NCBI GenBank assembly: GCA_947561585.1
Contig: CANNZV010000862.1
Coordinates: forward strand, 1 to 64,000
Direction of reading: 5' to 3'
Length of the DNA stretch: 64,000 nt
Source of the DNA: Caprella mutica
Lineage: Eukaryota > Arthropoda > Malacostraca > Amphipoda > Caprellidae
The position numbers were made by a program, and so were the translations under genes. Positions 46,688 through 60,129 of this stretch are shown here, one piece after another (the stretch's first letter is position 1; each line of letters opens with the position of its first letter). The notes below the pieces were generated by a model. It was not told the origin of the DNA. It saw only the letters and a list, made by a program, of their open reading frames with translations, and made no database searches.

Positions 46688-47907
46688 CCGTGGTACACTC
46701 ATAGGTGATGAAATCATCGTAAAAGCCTTTCAAACTAAAGTGAACAGTGAGAAGATGGTCTACCTCTCTCTTTGCTCCTTCTGCAGATTTTTTATTACTC
46801 ATTTCAATGCGAGCTATAATGGAAATCTGCGCCTTCTTCTGTAATATCAAATAATAATGAAAACTTCATAAATGGAAATTTTGCATTTCATTGAAGATGT
46901 GGTGCATGTATTGCTCACACAGAAAATTATATTGGGAAACTCTAATAGTAGGTAGATATCCCCAATTGTTAGGTTTCCGTACAGTAAGCTATTACTTTGA
47001 GATTCTCATATGAAGTAGCTGAAGTACCTGCTGTGATTAGGATTTTTAACCTTTTGAAAAAAGTTAGGATAATCAACCAATTACTGAATGCAAGCTTATT
47101 TCTTTAATAATTACAGGATCATTGCAATATTTCCATTTGGTAATTTGTAAAGAAAAATAAGACTTTGGTAATTGGTTCATAATTCCAACATTAGTTATTG
47201 GATTTAAGTGCACAACATTTTATATTAAAGTAGCTAAAATTTATTATAGCTAATAGGAATTAGACGTAAGCAACTATTTTTTTTCCTATTTCCATCATGA
47301 CATTTAGAAATTAATACCATGAATATTAAATAATAACTTAGCTAGGACTTTATGATTTAAAATAGTGTAATTGCAATTATATTTAATATCTATATAGATT
47401 TAGCTACCTTAAATTTAATTATATATTTCAATTGTAGCATCAATACTTACTGATTATAACAAAGAATTGGGATCATGAAATTAATGGATATACTTTGATA
47501 AGTTTATTCTATCCTGACAGCATAATTGAGATTGATGATTATTAACATAAAGTGTTCTATCTCAATCTTGTATCTGAAAAAGAGTTATAGTTAGCTTGAA
47601 GTAAGAGTTTCCTTAATATATAATTATGAGTTTTTGAAACCTAAACACATAGCTACATAGTATAAACTCCTATGTTTCAAAGTGAGGACAAAGTCATCTG
47701 TCAGTCAGACTTCATAAAAAGAAATTTATGTCAAATAACTTGGTGTCATCTTTGGTTAGGTTAAATCATTAGTAGAACATGTAAATATTAAATAACAATT
47801 AAACTATTTCAAAAATGTTGTCAAAAGAATAAAGATCCACACCACAAGCAACATTAAACATGAAGATGTTTTCAAATGTAAAAACTTCTATTTTTCTCCA
47901 ATGTTGC

Positions 47908-48172
47908 CAGTCTGCAAAAAATACCTATGCACAATCAGTCTTCAGATATATAATTTTTGCAGCAATTTCTCTCAAAAGAATTTCAAATATCTCTCCAAAA
48001 TGGCCAAAAATCTCACAATACTCTCCGATAATTACATGTATGATGTAAATGTAAACATAGAAATTAAATAAAAAATTGTCACTGGATATATCTGAAGGTC
48101 AATTTCAAGGCTTCAACAGTCGCTGGATAAACTTCACAACTTCTCTCTGAATCATCCATATTTTGCAGACTG
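47908..48172. mobile_element. Family E element
   Basis: The ends are CAGTCTGCAAAAAATA and TATTTTGCAGACTG. The interior shares CAATCAGTCT and TCTCTCCAAAATGGCC with the copy at 48706. Confidence 0.65.
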
Positions 48173-48705
48173 TTTGTAGTAATCTCTTATTCTGTTCACA
48201 GTAAAAAATAATGTAAATACAGGGATTAATTCAAAAGTGTTTATAGCAAAATTAATGTAAACATAGGAATTCAATTCACAAAATTCAAAATTGTTCATAG
48301 AGAATATTCCAAATATCTCCCATATTCAGCAGACTGCTGCCAAGTAAAATAGTATGTCTCATAAACTATCCATTCATCTCTCCAAAATTCACCGAATTTC
48401 TCTCCAAAATGATCATAAATTCTCTCCAAAATAACATTATAGCATAGGAGAAAATTAGATATTTCTCGCCATTTGCAATTGAAGGGCTCAAAATAACTGT
48501 CACAAACTCGCCATTAAAATGGCGAATTTGGACATGCTTTATTACTTGGCTGAGACTGGCACCACTGGCACTGTGGCAGACTGACAATGCCAGCATCTTG
48601 TAGCTATGTAAGCCTATGTTCAGTATGATGCAATCCAATCAAACCATCCATTGTGAATCCAAGTAATAAAATGACCTTTCTGTCCAATTGCCTCGCCTGG
48701 AGTCA

Positions 48706-48935
48706 CCAGTCTGCAAAGCATGCACAATCAGTCTCCAGATATTTAACTTCTGGGGCAATTTCAAATTTCTCTCCAAAATGACATGAAATCTTAAAATACT
48801 CTCCACTAAATACATGTAAAGATAGGAATTAATTAGAAAATTGTCGCCGGATAATTCAGGAGACTCATTTCAAGGCCTCAATAGTCACCGGATAAACTTC
48901 ACAACTTCATGCATCTTTTACATAATACAGACTGG
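48706..48935. mobile_element. Family E element
   Basis: It begins CCAGTCTGCAAAGCATGCAC and ends ACAGACTGG. The interior AATTTCTCTCCAAAATGAC and TCACCGGATAAACTTCACAA is colinear with 47908-48172. Confidence 0.68.
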
Positions 48936-50035
48936 CATGGAAGTTAAATGTTTATGTCTTTATGATAATAATTCTAGTCCTTCTAGAAGTTTTAGACTAA
49001 TTAGACTTCTAGAATCTACTCAATCATCACTCAAATAATAATTTTCTCATATGCTATACCTAATTCTATTTTGTAGAATATTCATGCCAGACTGTATTTC
49101 AAGGTAAATTCCATCAAATTGTCGGTGGAATTTTTCTTCAGTGAATATAATATTCTGGCAAAGTCGGTGGATTCTTAGCTATTTATTTCTAGGGTAAGAG
49201 TGAGTTGAATTGGCACCCTTCAGTAATCGGCACCCACACACAGAAATTCAAAATAATAAGCCTTCAGCCAATCACTCGCTTTAAAACTTCACTTTTTTGC
49301 ATTGGTTTAGGTTTCAGCTAATAAATGATAAAGATATCACAGACATATGTCAAATAACAACTGTTCATCATTAGTTTTTGTTGAGAGAGATTCCAGACGT
49401 GAGCTTTCAGCTGTTGAATTCGTTAGTGACATGCTATAAAGTTTATCTCTTTTCTAAATGAAAATATGGTATAAACCTTCACTTTTTCTGTTCTTCCATT
49501 TCCTATAGATCATAGAATGAGTGTGATATTTCAGTTAATGTTTTACAGGCATTATTTATTATATTTTTGGGGTGCCGATGTTTGAATCACGGAATATGGA
49601 GTTTTTGTTAAATCGGCCCCCTGTGCTGATTAGAGGATTTTTATACATTCAAGTAACTAAACATTTTATGTATATATTTATGTCAGGAATATTAATTACA
49701 AGGTAAAAATTCAATTATTTCGAAGTTATTCCAATAAATTTCATTGAGTCATGGGTGCCAGATTTCATGTAATCCAAGAATCTTCAATCATAAAATCGGC
49801 ACTGGGCCGGTTCAACAATATCACAACCTTTTTTCCATAAGTAAAAACAATCGGAGTCGCCAGCAGTACCTGTACGAACTATATGTGGACCTAAGTTCAA
49901 TTATAGCAATGTGCAAATGCAAATACAATCAATGCAGTAAAAATAAGTTATTAGTAACAATTAAATGATTCATAGTATTTCTATAATTTCCTAATCTATG
50001 TATTTTATTATTTAAATACCTTATTGTAGGTAATA
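48936..50035. other. Intergenic, no assigned feature
   Basis: It is AT-rich. A few repeated words built on AATCGGCAC (near 49227 and 49795) hint at an old element. No gene is supported. Confidence 0.4.
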
Positions 50036-50412
50036 CAGTGGAACTCCTCAATAGTGAACTCCTGTATAGTAAATCATCATGTATAGTAGATTCCTGCATA
50101 GCGAACTTACATCTATAGCGAAAATATTTAGTTTAGTCTGCCACAAAAATTTGTAAGTTTTCTATGAATCTCTATATAGTAAATTTCATGAAAGAGGAGT
50201 TCTACCAGTGCAACTCCTCTATAATGAAGTCAAGTGTAGCGAAACATCCTGCTTTTTAGAGTTCTGAGGAATAAAATACCCTGTATATAGTATTTATTTC
50301 AAAAAGAAATAAATTATTTACTATAGTCTGCCATGAAAATGATCGTTTTCTATTCATCTCATTAAAAATCTATAGTGAACTAGTTGAAGTTTACTATAGA
50401 ACAGTTTTACTG
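50036..50412. mobile_element. Two abutting pogo/Tigger-like MITEs
   Basis: The first starts CAGTGGAACTCCTCAATAGT after TA and ends GAGGAGTTCTACCAGTG near 50210. The second starts CAGTGCAACTCCTCTATAAT at about 50206 and ends TATAGAACAGTTTTACTG. These ends and the internal TATAGCGAA words are typical of pogo-type families. Confidence 0.68.
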
Positions 50413-51751
50413 AATCAAAGAAAAGTCTATAATTGTATTAATTTATCTAATCACTGTTATCTTATGTCCTATTATTTTCAATTTCTCTAAGTTTATCGTC
50501 ATGTACCCAAACCAATTATAAAATATCTACAAGCATTACAATTAGTAAAAATAATATTTGCGAATGTGAAATTAGTAAACTGACAAATATATATTATTGA
50601 TACGCTTTTCTTTGACTGTAACTGAGCAAATGAATCTATGTGATATTATTATTGTGATATATAACATTAGCTGAACACATATCTTAATTTGTTGTGTATT
50701 TTGAAAACCAATTTATTATTTAAATTTGCAATTATGTGAGAAACCACTCAAGATCTCATACGTTCAGTACTTGGTGGAAAGATATAAATATTTATCATAT
50801 ATGTTAATTATGACGAACTCCTATTAGATTGGATTAACGGCAAGCAGTTCTATATATAATATATATATAATAATAACAACATGTTAATCTTATCTTCACA
50901 GTTTCCTATTTGTAATATTTACCGTATTGTTAAATTTCTGTTTATGTCTGTTAAAATAATATAAATTTGATAGACAATGTAAATGTTTCTTTACCATTTA
51001 TCAGTTTCTTAATGACCAAAAGTTATTCTAGAGCAGTACCCCCTACAGTGCCGAAAAGTGAATTTTAACGATCATTGGTGTAGACTGTAGAGTGTGCCGA
51101 TTATACAAATTGATACTGCTGATTTTTTAAATTCAAATGACGATTACTAGTGATTAAGAGATTCATGTTTATAAGCTTCCTATTAAAACAATCAACAAGA
51201 GGAAAGCATTTTTGAGGACTTAAAATATTCCTCAAAGTTTCCTTTTCCAATATTGACCGGGGTTTAGTTTTAACACTATATATTGTGTTTATAATACGAT
51301 TTAACGGACTCTGGTCGCTTAAAATGACGATTAGTGGGACATTTATACCCTATGTTACCATTAATTTTTGGTGGAAAAAGGGTGAAATGTTGGTAGATCA
51401 GCCAAATAACTGAAAATTTATGGTGGATTTTTCAGCTTTTTAAAAAGTCAGTGGAATTTTGTGCACCAAATACTGACTGTTATTCATGATATAGCTTGAT
51501 CAATTTGGAGAGAAATTTAACTTCTTTTGGTCAGAGAGTAAAATAGAGTTTAAGAGACACACTATTTTACCCACAGAACTTCGAATAAGAAGAAGCTCAG
51601 ATCGAACGTGTACACAGTCGCAAAAATTCAACCAATCACGTCCATTGATCGCTGACGTCACTATAAACGCTCTCTCAAAAACAGTTTGAACGTGCATTCT
51701 ACCTCTGCTCATTATCTTTGCTGGGAGCCATATCTTCGACTTCCTACCAAA
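50413..51751. other. Intergenic, AT-rich, nothing assigned
   Basis: I see no gene, array or well-defined element here. Confidence 0.4.
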
Positions 51752-51888
51752 CCACTCTGGAAAAAGTGACTGGCTCTGTTGGAGTTCAGCAAACATTAAA
51801 ATACAGTAATAAATTAATGGGAACTGTATAATCCACAGCATTTAGCCTCTAAAATTCATCTGTTAGCCTAAGGTATTTTCCAAAGTGG
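51752..51888. mobile_element. Intact 137-bp hAT-type MITE
   Basis: CCACTCTGGAAAAAGTGACT to TATTTTCCAAAGTGG is flanked by a perfect 8-bp duplication CTACCAAA (51744-51751, 51889-51896). It is the unexpanded relative of the 7515-9744 element. Confidence 0.85.
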
Positions 51889-52097
51889 CTACCAAATGAT
51901 CCAAATCGGGCAAATTATGTACACGATTATCTATATTCTGTAGCCCAGCTACTAAGCAATAATAAACTAATCTTCTTTGCAACAAACACAAACTGACAAC
52001 ATTTCGGTTGTAATAGGCATTCAAAATAATGGACTCAAACAGAACAGGTGAAACGAAGCATCTGATTGGCCGAGTGGCTCTAGTTGAAGTGACGTCA

Positions 52098-52361
52098 CTG
52101 TAAACAGCCAGTCTGCAAAGTGTGTCAAATCTGTCAAGAAGATTTCATATTTCACTTTCAGGACAAATAGACTCCAAATTTTTTCAAATTTGTCTCCAAA
52201 ATGACCAAATGTTATCCAATAATAACATGAAATGATGTAAACATAGGAATTAATTAGAAAATAGTCACCAAGATCTTGTTTTGTTGAATTTTCCCTCAAA
52301 TATAGTCTCCAAAGATCTTTGGCGGCAAAATTGGCGACATGGACGCGCTTTGCAGACTGGG
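52098..52361. mobile_element. Family E element
   Basis: It runs from GCCAGTCTGCAAAGTGTGTC to CGCGCTTTGCAGACTGG. The interior includes TTGTCTCCAAAATGACCAAA. Confidence 0.6.
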
Positions 52362-52376
52362 TAAACAGCTCTCAAG

Positions 52377-52862
52377 AGCCAGTCTGTAAAAGATGCATGA
52401 ACTATGGACAAAGTCGCCAGTATAGGCGACTTTTGAAAGGTGAAATAAGTTCAGAAACCTGTAAATAACAAGTAAATCACTCATAGATACTCTCAAGTGA
52501 TACACATGCAGCAGACATGATGCATAATAGTGTTTTCATTTTTCAAGTGGAAAATCTTCACTAGGAAGTCCTATTTCTTCTTCAAAGTATCTTAAATGTG
52601 GTGACCTTGACCCATTTTATCACCAAACTGGCGACTTTTCTGCCACACTTTGCAACATGGCTATTGAGGCCTTGAAATTAATCTCCTAAAATCCGACGAC
52701 AATTTACTAATTAATTCCTATGTTTACATGTAATTATCATTTATTGGAGAGTATTTTGAGATTTATGGCTATTTTGGAGAGAAATTTGGAAATCTTTGGA
52801 GAGAAATTGCACCAAGAATTAAATATCTGGAGACTAATTGTGCATGCTCTGTAGACTGGCTC
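52377..52862. mobile_element. Family E element, interior inverted relative to 48706
   Basis: The ends are GCCAGTCTGTAAAAGATGCA and TGTGCATGCTCTGTAGACTG plus GC. The right 200 bp is the reverse complement of the 48706 copy (GGCCTTGAAATTAATCTCCT and onward). Confidence 0.65.
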
Positions 52863-53708
52863 CAGAGTAATACCAGACTGCAGGAACTGGGAAACTTTTC
52901 TCCAAGAAATCCTCTACTTTGGCTTTTGTTCTCAGTAAAATACATGTAAATATAGGAAGAAATTAAGGATTGTTTGCTGCAGTTTGCACAGAAAATGTTA
53001 AAAATGTCCCATATTCTGATTTCTGCAGACTGGGAGTAATATAATGGGATCTACACTTCTTCTATTCAATGTTCTGTGATTTTACCTGTCTGGAGACTGG
53101 AAGCAAAATCTATCTATTAAAATAAAATGAAGAGTAGGTACCTTAGTACTTGGTGGTAGGTAAATATCTCGGTACTTTGTAGCTACACTGCAGACTGGAA
53201 TTGGAAACGAGACACAGGTACTGAGAAGTGAGAAACAACATGGAATAAACTCACAAAACAAAGTTTAGCTTAAGTTAGGTAGTACCTAGATACTTCCTGC
53301 CACAGAAACATATAAAACTTGAACGGTTGAACCAGCTAAATCTTCTGAAGAATGAACATCAAAATACTTATGAGAAAACAAGAGCAAAAGACTTCCAGTT
53401 ATAAAAACATTAATTTGCTCTAAAAATTTCACATCGAACGTTTTTTAACTTTTTTTGACCACAGTTCTTGACACTGTGCATTTGACCTTGGAGAAGTCGT
53501 ACTGAACATGTTTTTACTTATTATTGTTCTATGTAACTGGAAGTACCTAATTATTATAATATGAAAGTTAATATAACATTCTGGAAGTCATTTACATTAT
53601 TGTAATACCTATACATACCTAACCTATGATCTTATCTAACTAGAATTTTAGAAAAACATCAGACTTAATCACTTAAGTAAGTACTAATATTAATAATATG
53701 ATAAGAAA

Positions 53709-53913
53709 ATTCCATGTTATCGGACTGTTCCACAAAACAATCATGTAACTTTTAGGGGAAATTATAAACTAATTATTATTATTATTTAACTCGTTAATTT
53801 AAAAATTAAAGTTAAATTAAGATTAATAGTATATAAATTTTTCTTACCTTCCTTGTTAGGTACTTACCTAGCTATATCATATGAAGATGATTGAAAATGT
53901 TGAGCCATCTGGC
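53709..53913. mobile_element. Family A MITE, diverged
   Basis: GTTATCGGACTGTTCCACAA is inverted against GATTGAAAATGTTGAGCCAT. The spacer is AT-rich and lacks the palindromic core. Confidence 0.5.
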
Positions 53914-54380
53914 ACCCAAATAAATGCCAAAGAAGGCGTCGTTTCCAATAGGCCTAAAAGATAGGCCTATTGTTTCAAACTTCCTAACAACGCAATAGAA
54001 GGTTTTTCTATCCATAATAAATAAATAAATAAATAGAGAAGAATACCAAATACATTATTGGAACATCCGAAAATAATCTGAGTGACGTAATACAGAATAT
54101 TTCCCATTTGTTTTTAAATAAAAAAAAATTTATAATTCGGTAAAAAGTACATTTTCATGAAAATTAACATATATAAAATGGATTTATCACGTTTTACGCT
54201 CTATTCACTTATAATATTCAAGTAATAATACTTAAAAAAATTGAGTGTAATCTGTGTGACGTCATTTGCTTACATAGTTTCTGAAGAGTGGATCAAGTTC
54301 ACCGTCAATGAATTCGAAACTCAGTAAACTTCGTTATTTATTTACTATGATTCTATCGGAGCCAAATACCAAGTTTAAAT

Positions 54381-55170
54381 GTCACGCGCGTTTGAGTGAT
54401 CCGCAATATCGACCGATTTCGCTGCGCGATCTATTGATCAATAGTTTGCGCACCCATCGAATCATCCATCGATATCGCAACCATCGATCGATTGCTGCGC
54501 GTTCTAATGATATGATTTTTTTTAATATGTACATCTAATTGGCACATTTTATAGCGGATACCAATCGATAGCGCAACCATCCATCGATTTCCGCGCGTTC
54601 GAATGATACGGATTTTCTCAGTTCATGCATTTAATTGTTTTTTTGTTTTTTTTTTTTTCAATGGAAAAATATCGTCTCTTTAAATATTTTTTTATATTTA
54701 ATAGGGCAAACATCAGTCGATTGTTGCTCTCTTGAATGATATGGATTTTGTCAGTTTATACATCTAATTGTTGCATTTATAGAGCAACCATCAATCGATT
54801 GTTGCGCGCTTGAATGATATGGATTTTGTTAGTTTATACATCTAATTGTTACATTTAATAGGGCAACCATCAATCGATTGTTGCGCGTTTGAATATTATG
54901 GATTTTGTTAGTTTATACATATTGTTACATTTAATAGGGCAACCATCAGTTGATCGTTGCGCGTTTAAATGATTTGGAATTGATTGTTTATGTATCTAAT
55001 TGTTACATTTAATAGGGCAACCATCAGTCATTACAAAATCCAAATCATTAAAACGCGCAGATATCGATCGATGGTTGCGCTATCGATCGATCGATCGCTG
55101 CGCAAACTGTTGATCAGTAGATCACGCAGCGAAATCGGTCGATATTGCAGATCACTCAAACATGCGTGAC
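54381..55170. mobile_element. Foldback element with long TIRs and an internal ~78-bp array
   Basis: The left arm 54381-54515 and right arm 55035-55170 are inverted over about 135 bp (GTCACGCGCGTTTGAGTGAT; CAATATCGACCGATTTCGCT; GCAACCATCGATCGAT). The middle (about 54700-55060) holds five units of about 78 bp built on AGGGCAACCATCAATCGATT. CpG and GATC are much denser than in the surroundings. Confidence 0.82.
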
Positions 55171-55799
55171 ATATACATATTAATAATATGATGATGGTTA
55201 TATAATTAGGTTATTGAAAAACCAATGAGATAGAAATAAAACAATATTTCTTTATTTAGGAGGATGAGTTATCTTTAGAAATAACTATACATAGCATGCT
55301 GTTAAAATCACATGATTAAGAAATTAAAAGCACAGATTATTATATTTTCAGGAATTATTCATACAACTATAATATCTCAAATCAAAAACTTATTTTCACT
55401 GAAAAGTAGCTACTATATATTCGAAAAGGAAACTATATTATATATTCTTCCTTTATTTCTTATACCTATGATCAAAATTGTGAAACAGTTCGAACTCGAA
55501 ACAAACCCTAATATTTTATTTATCGAAGTTATTCCTTGTATAATTTGTTTCATTTCCTATGGAGCTGCAAGAATTACGTCGGATAGTTATCCTGATATTC
55601 TGCAAACAAAAATGACACCATGTTAACGCGGTTCCGCATGTGAATAATGATAATGATAATAATTATAGAACTAAGGTTCACGATCATTATTCCGCAAACT
55701 GCATACAATTCGGTGCACTATATATTTTATTATTTGCTTTTAAAGTTATTTAATACTCTGTGAGCAACAATCGAGCGAATCTCCAACCTGACGCTGAGA

Positions 55800-56172
55800 A
55801 AGAAGATTGTACACTCTTAAATTTTTAAATAAACAATGCGTTTTTGGTTTTCTTTTAAGATATTAATTGTTTCTAAAAGTATATAAACGTTTCTATAATA
55901 AGTTTATCAAAATTTAAACCTTTAAACGAGTGATAAATAGATTTATTAAACCAAAAACCTAGTTGACAATCAAAACAAATGGTGTACATTCTTCTTCTTC
56001 AGACTGAAAATTAAAAAGTAAAGTAGGTTTTGTAGAGTTTGGATTATAAAAATCTTCAAAAGCATATAAAATTAAAAATATGCTATCAAATTTTATGGGG
56101 TTTGCAGTAAAATGATAAGAAACATTAGCCTCGTTGATTCAAACAATAAAAAAATTTGCTTGGAGGGGACCT
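55800..56172. mobile_element. Probable second family F element, right half
   Basis: GGGTTTGCAGTAAAATGAT and TGCTTGGAGGGGACCTTTAA are similar to the right end of the 13870-14269 element. The left boundary is not clear. Confidence 0.4.
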
Positions 56173-56229
56173 TTAAGGGGAAACAAATAAATTCCCAAAA
56201 CCTTACATTATCACCATTATCCATTTCAG

Positions 56230-56662
56230 TTGAAATTAGAATTAGTCAAGCTTATTTTAATTATTCAATAAATTCAATTGTAATTGTATGTATACCAAAA
56301 TTAATTTTAATTAGGTCTTTTACTTACATAAAAATGCAATTTTTCATGTGTTTGAAAATCATTTTCCCCAATTGTATATATTTATTCTATCTAATTTCTC
56401 TGAAGAAATTCATAAACTTCACTATTCAATCCCATCACAGATTTGATTGTAACACAATTTGAGAGACTATAGAAAGTAAATCCACCACCAGAATATCCTA
56501 TGCTCATTCTCCACAAAAGAGAAGCATCGCAATGCGCCTCTAAATACCAACCAATGTTTTACCGCCAAATTCCGAAGAGAATGATTAATAAAGCCAGCGG
56601 AGAAGTGATTTTTTTAGCATAACAATAACGCGTCAGAAACTCTATTAAGAGAGTTAGAGTTG
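56230..56662. repeat. Left unique arm of a large inverted repeat
   Basis: Bases 56399-56662 are nearly identical to the reverse complement of 62428-62700, with only a few mismatches seen. They include CACAAAAGAGAAGCATCGCA and TATTAAGAGAGTTAGAGTTG. Outwards from 56398 the match drops sharply but remains recognisable to about 56230. Confidence 0.88.
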
Positions 56663-57545
56663 TGAACAGTCTTTGGAAGAGATCTTTAGATCTTTGGAAG
56701 AGATCTTTAGAAGAGATCTTTGGAAGAGATCTTTAGAAGAGATCTTTAGATCTTTAGAAGAGATCTTCAGATCTTTAGAAGAGATCTTCAGATCTTTAGA
56801 AGAGATCTTCAGATCTTTAGAAGAGATCTTCAGATCTTTAGAAGAGATCTTCAGATCTTTAGAAGAGATCTTCAGATCTTTAGAAGAGATCTTTAGATCT
56901 TTAGAAGAGATCTTCAGATCTTTAGAAGAGATCTTTAGAAGAGATCTTTAGAAGAGATCGTTAGATCTTTAGAAGAGATCTTTAGATCTTTAGAAGAGAT
57001 CTTTAGATCTTTAGAAGAGATCTTTAGATGCGATTCCACATTTCCATCATATATGTTAGAAGAGATCTTTAGATCTTTAGAAAAGATCTTTAGATCTTTA
57101 GAAGAGATCTTTAGAAGAGATCTTTAGAAGAGATCTTTACAAGAGATCTTTAGATCTTTAGAAGAGATCTTTAGATCTTTAGAAGAGATCTTTAGATCTT
57201 TAAAAGAGATCTTTAGATGAGATCTTTAGATCTTTAGAAGAGATCTTTAGATCTTTAGAAGAGATCTTTAGATGCGATTCCACATTTTCATCATATATGT
57301 TAGAAGAGATCTTTAAATCTTTAGAAGAGATCTTTAAATCTTTAGAAGAGATCTTTAGATCTTTAGAAGAGATCTTTAGATCTTTGGAAGAGATCTTTAG
57401 ATCTTTAGAAGAGATCTTTAGATCTTTAGAAGAGATCTTTAGATCTTTAGAAGAGATCTTTAGATCTTTAGAAGAGATCTTTAGATCTTTAGAAGAGATC
57501 TTTAGATCTTTAGAAGAGATCTTTAGATGCGATTCCACATTTTCC
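56663..57545. repeat. 21-bp satellite, left mirrored array
   Basis: The unit AGAAGAGATCTTTAGATCTT plus T is rich in AGATCT (BglII) sites and reads EEIFRSL in the open frame. The array is interrupted three times (about 57029, 57270, 57525) by GCGATTCCACATTTTCATCA and ATATATG, which resembles a family A terminus. Confidence 0.9.
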
Positions 57546-57623
57546 ATCATATATGAAAAAATGTACAATTAATATGAAAATAAGAATTAGATAATAATTA
57601 TTACATACATTTTTCTTATATGA

Positions 57624-59340
57624 TTGTGTAGACACATTATCAATGTTGTATGTTCACAGTGTAGACACATTATCAATGTTGTATGTTCACAGTGTAGATA
57701 CACTATCAATGTTGTATGTTCACAGTGTAGACACATTATCAATGTTGTATGTTCACAGTGTAGACACACTATCAATGTTGTATGTTCACAGTGCAGACAC
57801 ACTATTAATGTTGTATGTTCACAGTGTAGACACATTATCAATGTTGTATGTTCACAGTGTAGACACATTATCAATGTTGTATGTTCACAGTGTAGATACA
57901 CTATTAATGTTGTATGTTCACAGTGTAGACACACTATCAATGTTGTATGTTCACAGTGTAGACACATTATCAATGTTGTATGTTCACAGTGTAGACACAT
58001 TATCAATGTTGTATGTTCACAGTGTAGACACATTTTCAATGTTGTATGTTCACAGTGTAGACACATTATCAATGTTGTATGTTCACAGTGTAGACACATT
58101 ATCAATGTTGTATGTTCACAGTGTAGACACATTATCAATGTTGTATGTTCACAGTGTAGACACATTATCAATGTTGTATGTTCACAGTGTAGATACACTA
58201 TCAATGTTGTATGTTCACAGTGTAGACACATTATCAATGTTGTATGTTCACAGTGTAGACACATTATCAATGTTGTATGTTCACAGTGTAGATACACTAT
58301 CAATGTTGTATGTTCACAGTGTAGACACATTATCAATGTTGTATGTTCACAGTGTAGGCACATTATCAATGTTGTATGTTCACAGTGTAGACACATTATC
58401 AATGTTGTATGTTCACAGTGTAGACACATTATCAATGTTGTATGTTCACAGTGCAGACACACTATTAATGTTGTATGTTCACAGTGTAGACACATTATCA
58501 ATGTTGTATGTTCACAGTGTAGGCACATTATCAATGTTGTATGTTCACAGTGTAGACACATTATCAATGTTGTATGTTCACAGTGTAGGCACATTATCAA
58601 TGTTGTATGTTCACAGTGTAGACACATTATCAATGTTGTATGTTCACAGTGTAGACACACTATCAATGTTGTATGTTCACAGTGTAGACACATTATCAAT
58701 GTTGTATGTTCACAGTACAGACACACTATTAATGTTGTATGTTCACAGTGTAGACACACTATCAATGTTGTATGTTCACAGTGTAGACACACTATCAATG
58801 TTGTATGTTCACAGTGTAGACACATTATCAATGTTGTATGTTCACAGTGTAGACACATTTTCAATGTTGTATGTTCACAGTGTAGACACATTATCAATGT
58901 TGTATGTTCACAGTGTAGACACATTATCAATGTTGTATGTTCACAGTGTAGACACATTATCAATGTTGTATGTTCACAGTGTAGACACATTATCAATGTT
59001 GTATGTTCACAGTGTAGGCACATTATCAATGTTGTATGTTCACAGTGTAGACACATTATCAATGTTGTATGTTCACAGTGTAGACACATTATCAATGTTG
59101 TATGTTCACAGTGCAGACACACTATTAATGTTGTATGTTCACAGTGTAGACACATTATCAATGTTGTATGTTCACAGTGTAGGCACATTATCAATGTTGT
59201 ATGTTCACAGTGTAGACATATTATCAATGTTGTATGTTCACAGTGTAGGCACATTATCAATTTTGTATGTTCACAGTGTAGACACACTATCAATGTTGTA
59301 TGTTCACAGTGTAGACACACTATCAATGTTGCATGTTCAC
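57624..59340. repeat. 33-bp satellite, about 52 copies
   Basis: The unit is GTGTAGACACATTATCAATG plus TTGTATGTTCACA. Point variants (GTAGGCACA, GCAGACACACTATTA, ATTTTCAA) recur in the same order, indicating higher-order duplications. Its 33-bp period leaves both strands open, and on the plus strand two frames; these roughly 580-codon ORFs are artefacts. Confidence 0.93.
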
Positions 59341-59545
59341 ATCATAAACTACTTCAATCAACATACAGATTATTGGCAATATCACCCGTATGTATATTGC
59401 TAGTTTTAATAAAAGTAAGAGGTGGTTTCCTTCGCAAAATCTGAACACATTCTATGGGTTGTAGCAGAGTCATTTATACAGTAAACATATATTCTGTTAA
59501 TGAAACCATATACTGTAAACAGATGAAACAGGGTCTGATAGAATG

Positions 59546-59605
59546 GGGTAAGTGACGAGTTATTGGACGGTGGTACGTTGTTGATCATTTAAGGAAAAGT
59601 ATACA
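59546..59605. mobile_element. Family A half element
   Basis: GGGTAAGTGACGAGTTATTG, then GACGGTGGTACGTTGTTGAT, is the left terminus only. Confidence 0.5.
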
Positions 59606-60129
59606 ATTAATTAATTATTATTATTCAACTACCAGTAACCGAAGCGATTTCAAAAGAAGTATGTGAAGATACCAAGAAACTAAGTTTAAGTTGAAAATCA
59701 CATTTTTCAATTCATCAAATAAGAACAAATATTCGTTAAAAAGATTCAACAAATTTTGAATTCATCAACTTTAGTATTAACACATTTCAAATATTCATTT
59801 ATACCTAGTTTGTTACAAACTTAAATTCACAGTGTTTAAATCCGTGTATTTTTTGTTACTTTAGTTAAACATTATAATCTTATTACGTTTCAATTGCATA
59901 TATTAAACTATTTTAAGTTCAAATTTGTGATATGTGAACGTTGCAACAATTACCAGTTGTCATAATCACGTTTGGCATCAGTTATTTATTTGTATGCTTA
60001 TTATCGTATATATAAATAATGTATAGGAAATGCTAAACAGTCCTGTAAAGGGATATAATTGTAAGAACTTATTATAGAGAATTTCATATACGTCAGGAAA
60101 TAATTCTTAAACAGCAACCAAAACTGACT

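Noticed and set aside
57587..59444. ORFs of 579-606 codons on both strands
   Set aside because: They are the 33-bp satellite read in open frames; the variants do not favour silent changes and there is no splice or family support.
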